A DNA stretch of 64,000 nucleotides from Asterias amurensis (taxonomy: Eukaryota > Echinodermata > Asteroidea > Forcipulatida > Asteriidae): assembly GCF_032118995.1 (NCBI RefSeq), contig NC_092669.1:2789501-2853500 (forward strand), in the 5' to 3' direction. Below, in pieces: positions 53,491 to 62,567 of the stretch. The notes under the pieces are model-generated. The model was given only the letters and a program-made list of their open reading frames with translations, made no database searches and was not told the origin of the DNA. A program made the translations under genes and the position numbers. Numbering within the stretch: position 1 is the first letter of the stretch; the number at the start of each line of letters is the position of its first letter.

Positions 53491-56400
53491 TGTGTTCGTT
53501 TCTTACGAAACGTAGTGTGAAAATAGGTCTCCGCAAAATGCAAACTCAAGTCAACATTGTGTTGCGCACACTACCGTCACACATAAAGTTGTTTAAATTG
53601 CGAATTGCGGGTTGCAGAACCTATGGTTGTTTAAATTGCAAATTGCAGATGATATTTGCCCTAGCCAAACATTGTCAGACAAAATAGCTTTATAATGACA
53701 TTTCCCTTTGAGCTGGTCACGAATGTTATATGCCCCAAATTCAGCTTCAAAACAAAAACACAATTCTTTTTTTGTCGGAAGTGCGTTTTGTTATTCTACA
53801 CCGAATTATATGGGTATGTATTCCTTGAAGCAGCATTCAGAGCATCAGACTAAAAATTAGTTAAAGGAACACGTTGCCTTGGATCGGTCGAGTTGGTCTT
53901 TCAAAAGCGTTTGTAACCGTTTGTTATAAAACAATTATGGTTAGAAAGATGTTGTAAAAGTAGAATACAATGATCCACACACATTGCCTCGAAATTGCGT
54001 GGTTTTCCTTTTAATTTGCGAACTAACACGGTCGGCCATTTATGGGAGTCAAATATTTGACTCCCATAAATGGCCGACCGTGTTTGTCGACGAGGTAAGA
54101 GGAAAACCACACAATTTCGAGTGATACTTGTGTGGATCATTATATTCTACTTTTAAAACATCTTTCTAACAATATGCAATTTATAACAAACGGTTACATA
54201 CGCTTTTTAAAGACCAACTCGACCGATCCAAGGCAACGTGTTCCTTTAATATATTTGATGATAAACGCATGCAGTGCAATTGTGTTAGTGGTTACCGCGT
54301 TGATAAATTATCTATTGATAGTATTGATAGTTATAACATTATTTCTATATAAGCATAAATACAGGTTTGCATTATATCAATATGGTGACCTTCGTGCATC
54401 AGTATGTTATATATATTAATTTTACATCCGCAATTAGTAAAACACATTAACGGAGCTGGAACACACGCAGAGGCTCGTACATATCACATTATTTATACCT
54501 AATATAGGTTTTATTATATAGATTGTTATATTTATTCAAATCAAATACTACATTTACGTTCATATGTACTTATTTTACAAATCTGTCATGCAGATTAAAT
54601 TTTAAACTTTATTATTAAAATGGGATTTGTAGTTATGTGAGAACACTGAATGAGTAGTGTAAACGTGGGTTCGACAAAATATATAACAGGCATAATAAGT
54701 TGTTGTCTCTGTAATTTTCTGCAGTTGCAGCCTTATTCGATTTCAAGTATTTGCTTCTGCAGTCCCTCAATGCCACCTTGAGGTGGAGGTGGAATTGAGG
54801 GACTGCACATTCGTTTAGACCTCAGGGGCCTATTAACCATCCAACTACGCATTTCTAGCCATGTGAAATCGGCATTCAATTTAGCAGAACCACACAACCA
54901 CCACGAGGCTGTAAATCATTAGGACGACCATAATATTTGATTTATGTTGTCTCGTTTCACCCTCTTCAAATTGTGACATTAAAGGCAGTGGACACTATTG
55001 GTAATTACTCAAAATAATTATTATCATAAACCCTCACTTGGTGACGAGTAATGGGGAGAGGTTGATGGTATAAAACATTATGAGAAACGGCTCCCTCTGA
55101 AGTGCCACAGTTTTCGAGAAAGAAGTAATTTTCCACGAATTTGATTTCGAGACCTCAAGTTTAGAACTTGAGGTCTCGAAATCAAATCTAAACGCACACA
55201 ACTTCGTGTGACAAGGGTATTTTTTCTTTCATTATTATCTCGCAAGTTCGATGACCGATTGAGCTTAAATTTTCACAGGTTTGTTATTTTATGCATATGT
55301 TGAGATACACCAACCGTGAAGGCTAGTCTTTGACAATTACCAATAGTGTCCACTGCCTTTAGTTTTGAATGTTCATTTATTATTAGCATATCCCAAGTAT
55401 AGGAAAAATGATCATAGGACAGTCACGACTCACAACTGAAAATCACCAAAGCGAAGCTAAATCACATAACAGTGATACAATCACGCCTAGCCTGAGGCAA
55501 AACGGGCAACTTGGAGGCAACTGCGGTGATGCACATGCCTACAGGTCCACTTTGGCAGCACATGAGTAATTCTCCAAACATGGTCTTTTCACGTCCCTAA
55601 GAAAAATGTGGGAACAAAATAATGTGACTGCCCTTTCTTCTTGAAAATTAATTTTGACTGCATACAACTGGTTGCATGTAAGTTGCTTCGTGCGGAATGG
55701 CCTTAGAATGCACTTATCACATCAGGGAACTATTCCCAGACCACTTGGGGGCAACCAACTGCAGTGCGTGCTTCAAAGGACCACTTTGGTAGCACTTGGG
55801 TATTTTTTTCTTCAAGCAATGTCCATGACCCCCAAAGAAAAATGTGTGAACACTGAAATGTAACTGCCCTTTCTTCTTTGGCGATTGACTGCAACTGATT
55901 GCGTGTAAATCTCGTCGTGTGACATGCCCTTAGTAGCACACCAGCTGGGCCCAATTTCATAGCGCTGCTTAGCGGCCGATTTTGTGCTTACTGTGCAATT
56001 TCTATTTCATAGCGCTGCTAACCTTCCGCCGGTGCTTATCCCACGAAAATAAATGACGTCACAATGCAAATCCACGGTAAACACGCAATATGGCCCCCAT
56101 TTTTTCTGCTTACCTGTGAAATACGCTAAGGCTTAAGCAATTTGTTCTGCTACAGTAAGCACGCAAATTTGCTTACCGTTAAGCAGCGCTATGAAATTGG
56201 GCCCAGGTAACTTTTTACAAGCAACTTGGAGGCAACCAACTGCAGTGCATACTACGCAGGATCACTTTAGTAGCACATGAGTAATTTTGTCAAACAATAT
56301 CTTACGACCGGCGTCGCATGCAATAATGTCCTCTATGCAATGCTACCCGGAGGACATTATTGCATATGCAATATGCAAAACCGCGGACGCTGCTGCTGTG

Positions 56401-59400
56401 TTCGGCCAGACACATTTGCATATGCAGTTGTGTCAGCCCCGTGCAAAACCGTCCTTGCAGTAAATTAAACGCCCTTGGTCGACGGAACACGTTTGCCATT
56501 TTGTTTACAAGCTAAGTGCATGTCAACGGCATGGGAAATGTTCGACCGTTGTACATGTACATGTCATGTACATGTCCACCGGACGGTTTTTGCGTACCCC
56601 CGGACTCGATTGCATATGCAAAAGTGTCCGGAGCGGACAGTGTTGCATGGCGGACACAACTTTGCATCTGACACCGGCTCCAAGAAAATTAATTATGAAC
56701 ATAATGTGAACAAGAGAACACAGCACGTACAACATGAGAAATTGCTTGCCCATGCCTGAACTGCATTTTGGAGTTTCACAATAATCTAACAAAAAAACAC
56801 GTATATTTTAGGCCTGCAACGTTCATTTAATCACCATGAATGATATGGTCGATAGCAAACTGGTTTACCCGTTACACAGCTGCAGCGCATCTGTAGATGT
56901 GACGTCACCAAGTGTGATTGTTGTACCAAGCTGTTCTAACACAGAGGATTTGGATTGCATTGAGTGCATCATAATAATGGAGTGTACGTAATGAAATATA
57001 TGCGCATTCAAAGCGATGAAAGGGTTCATTTATATAGTCTGATGAATAAATCCTTTATCTTACAGACATTGGACACTATTGGTAATTGTCAAAGACTAGT
57101 CTTCACAGTTGGTGTATCTCAACATTATGCATAAAATAACAAACCTGTGAACATTTTAACTCGATTGGTCGTCGGAGTTGTGAGATAATAGCGAAAGAAA
57201 AAACATTTGTCACACGAAGTTGTGTGCTTTCAGATGCTTGTTTTCGAGACCTCAAATCCAAAATTTGAGGTCTCGAAATAAAATTCGTGGAAAATGACCT
57301 CTTCCTTGAAAACTACGTTACTTCAGAGGGAGCCATTTATCACAATGTTATACTATCAACAGCTCCCCATTTCTCGTTACCGAGAAAGGTTTATGCTAAT
57401 AATTATTTTGGGTAATTACCAATAGTGTCCACTGCCTTAAAAAAAAAACAGCGACATGGTTTTACAACTAATATTTGGATAGACATGCCATGGATCATGT
57501 AGATGAGTAAATACTCCAACAATAAGTTACAATAAATAATAACATTTTATTTCAGTGAGAAGCACGCAGCTGTTGATATTTTCAACTGCCACCCCTGAGA
57601 AAGGATTCCCTTCGAAGCATTAGTGGGTGCGTTCGTTTAGCTTCCCTGGGTCGACCCCGGTGTGTGGCGGTTTTTTTTTCCAGGACAAACGTGGGTGTAA
57701 TTATCTGCACACGTTCATCCTGGGAAAAACCAAGGGAAGCTAAACAAACGAACCCAATTAGGTTTGAATAAAAAAAAAATAAAAACAGACAAATCGTTAC
57801 TCAGATTTCGTCGGTTCGATGTTTGCGAATGCGAGTGCTCTGTGAAATTTGGGCAAGTTTAAAACTTTTAAAACTATAAGCTGGTTTGGTTCTCGCATGA
57901 GCAAAAACCGGCTCTGCTCAGTGCCACGCACTCACAAAACAGAATTCTAACATGATGTCACTGCAAACCTCACTTTCTGAGTTCCCCTGATTCTACCACT
58001 AAACAAAAAGCTAGGTAAGAGCCGACTCTAAAACACAGGCAAAAAAGAACGTCGCGGGCAGGGTTCGAACCTACGCGGGGAAACCCCATTGGATTTCAAG
58101 TCCAACGCCTTAACCACTCGGCCACCGCGACTTATGAATATCAAATAAGCCTCTAAGTAGAGAAACTTGAAGAACCTTTGTGAATTTAGCTTATCACAAA
58201 CAAACAAAATTGTGCATGGTCTAAATCTGAGGTCTCGAAATCAAATTCGTGGAAAGTAATTGTTTTTCTCGAAAACTTTAGTTTTATGGCACTTCAGAGG
58301 GAACCGTTTCTCACGATGTTTTATACCCACAACCTCTCCCCATTACTCGTCACCACTAAAGGTTTTATGCTAATACAATAAATATTTTGAGTAATTACCA
58401 ACAGTGTCCACTGCCTTTAATCACATGAGGACTATAAACCAAAAGTTTGGCTGTATTTAAATACTTTGTATCTTTAACTAATAAGACACTTTACCGGCTG
58501 TTTCATAGTTTGGAAACTCGGTCTGAAGTGCACATATGCAGGATGAAGAACACTAACTATAAATGCAACAAAAGAACGTCGCGGGCAGGGTTCGAACCTA
58601 CGCGGGGAATCCCCATTGGATTTCAAGTCCAACGCCTTAACCACTCGGCCACCGCGACTTGTGAACAATTTTGCAAGGCCACTGTAAACCAGCTTGAAGA
58701 ATTTAATTAATTCGAATTCCTCATCGTTTTATTAAAAATTGTGGTGTATAGCTACATAAATAGATGGTTATTTTATTTAAATGCTCTGGACACATTTTGG
58801 GTATTTGCAAAGACCAGAATTCCCGTCATGAAAGCCGCAAGATAAGAATTTAAAAAAAAAATTTTTTGGTGTGCGCCTTTAGATGCATGTGATCGTTAAT
58901 AAGTAAGTTTTTTATACCAACAATTATTTTGAGTAATTACTAATAATAATGTCTAGTGCCTGCAGTCAAGGAGGCGGGAAACATTCTAGCCATCCCTTCT
59001 GAAAAAATCGCTTTGGATATGAAAACAAAAATCAAATCAAAGTCTTCGTCCCCAACAAAGCGCCAGCTACAAGAGGGATGATGTTTCAACTTGACGTGCC
59101 AACAACACGATGTTCGCTTGCGTTTTGTCAATACGCATTGTTGAAATTAAAAATGTAACACTTCACTTGAAATTAGAGCTGCGCTAAAATGAGGTCGAAT
59201 TTCGGGTGATAATGGGACAAGTTGCCTTGGATCGGGCAAGTTGGTCTATGAAAAGCACATGTAACACCGTTTGTTATCAAATGCACACCCGTCGTGGTTT
59301 TTTTTTTTTATATAATTAGATTTTCTTGTCTTAGTTTCCAGATGTCATGTATTTTGTGGAGTGTAGTGTTTTTGTACTGTTTTCTGGTAGATACCAACTG

Positions 59401-60101
59401 TATGTAAGTTTTGTAAACTTGATGAATTAAAGCCCGAAATGAATTTCTCTTCGTGGATAATGAAGTGAATTGAATTTGAATTTGATGCGGTTAGAAAGAT
59501 TGTTTTAAAAGTAGAATATACTGATCAACATAATGTCTTGAAATTGCGAGGTTTTCCTTTTACTCTGCGAACTAACACGGTCGACCATTTTGTGGAATCT
59601 AAAATTTGAAAAGCTGAAATTGCAGCACATTAAAAATGCGCTAAATTTATGGACATTTTCGAAACCGCGGGTTTTGGCCGAGTCTCTACCATGCGCAAGT
59701 TCACTTATTGGGCTTAACGATACGGTGTGTTAAAGAGCAAGTTGCAGAGCCCCCTAGCCTATGAGCCATAGTTTAGAAAGCTCACACTAGATAAGGTATT
59801 TCATGTCACACGACCGCTTAAAGCTAGAGTCAATATGGTTAGAAACACGAACCGATGTCAATATTGCACCTTTGTATCTCATCAGTTGCCATGGTAACTC
59901 ATGACGCACAAAAAAGTGACTGTTATAAATAAATGAAAAGATAATTTTACACTTTATGCGTACACTTCGTTGCTGTCAGTGTTTGAAAAACGAATAAAAG
60001 AAAATTTCCATTCATACAGGAAAATGGAGTAATTCACAAGAAACCAGATTCGGAGAAGGAGGTGTCAAAGGAAAAAGATGGAGAGAAAGGTGAAACAGAA
60101 G
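50662..60101 (+). CDS. Unrecognised acidic/lysine-rich protein, 5' part only
   Basis: Exon 1 (50662-50721) encodes MASDATGESVQTTACDATDK after a good start context (GAAAAATGG) and ends at GTAGGG. Exon 2 (60020-60101), after CATACAG, continues in phase with ENGVIHKKPDSEKEVSKEKD then GEKGETE and ends at GTAAAT in phase 1. The intron would be 9.3 kb and the gene runs past the right edge. The 47 residues are hydrophilic and disordered, like the N-termini of many nuclear proteins; no domain is visible. The evidence is splice signals, phase match and codon-like composition, not homology. Confidence 0.5.
51113..51498. mobile_element. MITE-1 copy (full)
   Basis: AACAAAGTGGACACTATTGG to TAGTGTCCATTGTCTTTAA; right-to-left orientation as in 36945-37331. 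Confidence 0.75.
51556..52256. repeat. Cluster of six TTCACGAA motifs
   Basis: TTCACGAA at 51556, 51735, 51881, 51968 and 52019, and TTCGTGAA at 52249. Most sit in a longer GTTTTCACGAA context, with spacing 51-230 bp. TTCnnGAA is the two-unit core of heat-shock elements. Between them is otherwise unique DNA with a GCGCGCGCG run at 51831. Confidence 0.6.
52260..53450. other. Intron of the 50662 gene, unassigned
   Basis: No exon recognised. 53185-53310 holds a MITE-1 right-end fragment (TTTTATACTATCAACAGCTG, TTGGAGTAATTACT). Confidence 0.35.
53453..53490. repeat. (ATTT)n microsatellite
   Basis: About nine ATTT units. Confidence 0.85.
53863..54248. mobile_element. MITE-2 copy (386-bp hairpin)
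   Basis: AAAGGAACACGTTGCCTTGG and CCAAGGCAACGTGTTCCTTT ends, centre TTGACTCCCATAAATGGCCG. TTAA-like bases flank both sides. Confidence 0.85.
54249..54755. other. Intron of the 50662 gene, unassigned
   Basis: AT-rich DNA with many TATATA-type steps; no gene, repeat end or RNA recognised. Confidence 0.35.
54762..54811. other. Short near-perfect hairpin
   Basis: GCAGTCCCTCAAT pairs perfectly with ATTGAGGGACTGC, then CCACCT with AGGTGG after one mismatch, leaving an 8-nt loop. About 48 nt in all, which is short for an animal pre-miRNA. Confidence 0.5.
54981..55361. mobile_element. MITE-1 copy (full)
   Basis: AAAGGCAGTGGACACTATTG to CAATAGTGTCCACTGCCTTT, the cleanest pair of ends in the window. 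Internal palindrome GAGACCTCAAGTTTAGAACT. Confidence 0.85.
55511..56292. repeat. ~232-bp tandem repeat, three units, split by MITE-3
   Basis: CACTTTGGCAGCACATGAGT, CACTTTGGTAGCACTTGGGT and CACTTTAGTAGCACATGAGT mark three units near 55548, 55781 and 56262. The third is displaced by the MITE-3 at 55947-56205. Confidence 0.75.
55947..56205. mobile_element. MITE-3 copy (full, ~259 bp), nested in tandem repeat
   Basis: GGGCCCAATTTCATAGCGCT at the left is the exact inverse of AGCGCTATGAAATTGGGCCC at the right. Confidence 0.85.
56320..56690. repeat. Foldback region with three TTGCATATGCAA-type palindromes
   Basis: TATTGCATATGCAATA at 56358-56373, TTTGCATATGCAG at 56415-56427 and ATTGCATATGCAAA at 56609-56622. 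CGTGCAAAACCGTCC (56442) and GGACGGTTTTTGCGTACC (56581) are inverted. GTACATGTACATGTC at 56553-56575 is another self-complementary stretch. Possibly an eroded MITE. Confidence 0.5.
57062..57440. mobile_element. MITE-1 copy (full)
   Basis: ACAGACATTGGACACTATTG to CCAATAGTGTCCACTGCCTT; internal GAGACCTCAAATCCAAAATT palindrome. Confidence 0.8.
57624..57756. mobile_element. MITE-5 copy (short form)
   Basis: GGGTGCGTTCGTTTAGCTTC and GAAGCTAAACAAACGAACCC ends; CGTGGGTGTAATTATCTGCA and ACACGTTCATCCTGGG inside. Confidence 0.8.
58050..58131 (-). tRNA. tRNA-Ser (anticodon UGA)
   Basis: Read on the minus strand: acceptor GTCGCGG/CCGCGAC with discriminator G, A box TGGCCGAGTGG, anticodon arm TTGGA-CTTGAAA-TCCAA (anticodon TGA), long variable arm GGGGTTTCCCC, B box GGTTCGAACCC. 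82 nt, typical of class II serine tRNA. A TTCTTTTTT run follows as pol III terminator. All stems are intact, so it looks functional. Sits inside the long intron of the 50662 gene, on the opposite strand. Confidence 0.95.
58222..58420. mobile_element. MITE-1 right-half fragment
   Basis: CTGAGGTCTCGAAATCAAAT to AACAGTGTCCACTGCCTTTA; the left half is absent. Confidence 0.7.
58577..58658 (-). tRNA. tRNA-Ser (anticodon UGA), second copy
   Basis: Same as the copy at 58050-58131 apart from one variable-arm base on this strand (GGGGATTCCCC against GGGGTTTCCCC, in the loop). Acceptor, D, anticodon and T arms are unchanged. The terminator is GTTCTTTTG, with a shorter T run. The 527-bp spacing and shared AACTTTT-poor flanks suggest local gene duplication, but flanking similarity is limited to about ten bases. 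Confidence 0.95.
58780..58960. mobile_element. Diverged MITE-1 fragment
   Basis: TCTGGACACATTTTGGGTAT ... TTTTGAGTAATTACTAATAA ... GTCTAGTGCCTGCAGT; ends recognisable, middle mostly lost. Confidence 0.45.
59217..59610. mobile_element. Diverged MITE-2 left half interrupted by a LINE-type tail
   Basis: GACAAGTTGCCTTGGATCGG and GCGAACTAACACGGTCGACC are MITE-2. 59293-59486 is foreign: it ends GAATTGAATTTGAATTTG, a retrotransposon-like tail, and ATGC lies on both sides of the junction. The right arm of MITE-2 is missing. Confidence 0.55.
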
Positions 60102-60132
60102 GTAAATGTAAAATAAGAATCTGTCTGTGGTT

Positions 60133-60517
60133 TAAAGGCAGTGGATACTATTGGTAATTACTCAAAATAATTGTTATCATAAAACCTTACTTGGTAACGA
60201 GTAATGGGGAGAGGTTGATGGTATAAAACATTGCGAGAAACTGCTCCCTCTGAAGTGGAGTAGTTTTCGAGAAAGAAGTTATTTTCCACGAATTTGATTT
60301 CGAGACCTCAAGTTTAGAATTTGAGGTCTCGAATCAACCATCTAAACGAACACAACTTCGTGAGACAAGGGTGTTTTTTCTTTCATATTTATCTCGCAAC
60401 TCCGATAACCAATCGAGCTCAAATTTTCACAGGTTTGTTATTTTTATGCATATGTTGAGATACAGCAAGTGAGAAGACTGGTCTTTGACATTTATCAATA
60501 GTGTCCACTGGCTTTAA
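60133..60517. mobile_element. MITE-1 copy (full), 30 bp after exon 2 of the 50662 gene
   Basis: AAAGGCAGTGGATACTATTG to ATAGTGTCCACTGGCTTTAA. Confidence 0.8.
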
Positions 60518-60874
60518 AGGATTTGGGTACCTTTTCAAAATGTCCATAGATTTACATTAAACTAATAGGGTTTGAAGATAATGATAGTGGAAAGCTTCCC
60601 TTCAAATATTACTTACTGAGGTGCTGTAGTTTTTGAGAAATGAGTAAAACAATGTCATGAAGTTTTTAAATGATTAAGATAATTTTCGCCTCATGAGACG
60701 AAAATTATTTTCATGACATTGTTTTACTCATTTCCCAAAAACTACAGCACCTCAGCACGCAATATTTTCAGGAAAGTTTTCTACTATCATTAATTTCAAA
60801 CTGTGTATAAGTTTAGTGTAAATCTGTGGACAGTGTTTTTTTTTGTCCTAGAAAAGTTACATAGACCCTTTAAA
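60515..60874. mobile_element. MITE-9 copy (360-bp hairpin)
   Basis: Left arm AAAGGATTTGGGTACC and AATGAGTAAAACAATGTCAT; right arm ATGACATTGTTTTACTCATT and ACATAGACCCTTTAAA. The loop GCCTCATGAGACG is itself palindromic. Abuts the MITE-1 copy directly, sharing TTTAAA. Confidence 0.8.
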
Positions 60875-61108
60875 GGGGCTTTTGGAATTACCAAAACAGG
60901 CCTGACTCACAGTGACTACACGAGTGCGCCATGAGAAGTGTTACTGCAGTAACTTTTCTCAGGTTCAAATTTTGGGGCATAAAAACGTATAATTACAACC
61001 ACATTACTTCGAGGTGAAATTTTTCTCGAAAGCTGCTGTACCGGCTTCTAACCAACCGTTTTTATTACCATAAATTTTTAAGAGTGATTACCTTATACAT
61101 TCCCTTTA

Positions 61109-61740
61109 AGTTGTTAATGGAGTTTAAGCCTACCCAGTGATGTATGCTCGACTGATGGTGGAGACAATTTTGAGACACAAGATTGGGAAAGAGATACGGA
61201 AGGGTGGAGAAACTCGTGTTCAAACGAGCTTTCCATTGACACCAAATTTGTAGAACTGTGAAAGGAAAAATGCGAAGCCCACCGAACTCCCTTCTGTATA
61301 GAAGTTGTCAATGGAGTTTACTCAGTGATGTATGCGTGATTGATAGAGACAACTTACTTAGAGACACGATTAGGAAAGATACGGCATGGTGGAGAAACCC
61401 GTGTTCAAACGAGCTTTCCATTGATACCAATTAATTTGTAGAACTGTGAAAGGAAAAATGCGAAAACTCATCAAAGTCCCTACTAAAGTTGTTAATGGAG
61501 TTTACTCAGTGATGTATGCGTGACTGATTGATGGTAGAGACCATTTGTGAGACACGATTAGGAAAGATACGGCTTGCGGGAAACTCGTGTTCAAACGAGC
61601 TTTCCATTTATATCAAACTTGTAGAACTGTGATAGGAAAAATGCGAAAACCCACCGATCTCCCGACTAAAGTTGTTAATGGAGTTTATTCAATGATGTGC
61701 GTAATTTGATACACAAGATTAGGAAAGATACGGTAGAAGA
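61109..61740. repeat. Tandem repeat, ~185-bp unit, 3.3 copies
   Basis: GTTGTTAATGGAGTTTACTC-type starts at 61109, 61303, 61487 and 61669. Each unit has GTGTTCAAACGAGCTTTCCA and GTAGAACTGTGAAAGGAAAA. Confidence 0.85.
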
Positions 61741-62050
61741 AGAACAAATAATATTTGAAGAACAAATAATGATTACGTTTTTGATGGAGAGAAACTGGAG
61801 AGATGTGTGACAAATCGACAGTCCACTGATAAGAAACAACAAAGGTGATTTGGAAATGATGACGATGAGGTCGATGCAAACAAGATGGAAATAATATACA
61901 ACGAGAGGTTTTATTACCCAACATTTGATTTGAGGATCATCAAGTAAAAAAAGTACAAGTGAACTTTACTACTGTGAATGGTAGAGATAATGTTGACAAT
62001 AAATAAAGAAGGTGAAATATAAAAAAGGGAGGTTACAGAGCGCCGGCCTC

Positions 62051-62202
62051 GGGTGCGTTCGTTTAGCTCCCCTGGGTCGACCCCGGTGTGTGGCGGGTTT
62101 TTTTTCCCCAAGGACGAACGTGGGTAATTATCTGCACACGTTCATCCTGGAAAAAAAAAAAAAAAAAAAAAAAAAAAAACGCCACACACCGGGGTCGACC
62201 CT
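62051..62202. mobile_element. MITE-5 copy with internal poly(A)
   Basis: GGGTGCGTTCGTTTAGCTCC on the left; the right arm is CGCCACACACCGGGGTCGAC after an A27 run (about 62152-62178). The last ~20 bp of the right end are missing. Confidence 0.7.
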
Positions 62203-62224
62203 CAAAATAATTTTATAATAGACA

Positions 62225-62530
62225 TTGAGAGCTGGTCAAAAGACCAGTATTCCCAATTGGTGTATCCCAACATAGGCATAACATAACAAATCTGTAAAAA
62301 TTTGAACTAAATTGGTCATCGAAGTTGCAAGAGGACAATGAAAGAAAAAACAACCTTGTTGCGTTACTTTTGGGTGATTTCAGATGCATAATAAAAGGCT
62401 TCAGCTGAAGTATTTTACTATTCGAGTGAGAAATTACCTCTTTCTCAAAAACCACGTTTCTTCAGAGGGAGCCGTCTATCACAATGTTTTAACAACTCTC
62501 CATTACTAAGTTAAAATTAAGTTTTTATGC
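62225..62530. mobile_element. Diverged MITE-1 copy
   Basis: GACCAGTATTCCCAATTGGT, TAAATTGGTCATCGAAGTTG, TCTTTCTCAAAAACCACG and CATTACTAAGTTAAAATTAA follow MITE-1 order; outermost ends lost. Confidence 0.6.
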
Positions 62531-62567
62531 TAAACAGGTTCATATTTAACTGTATTTTTTTTAGATT

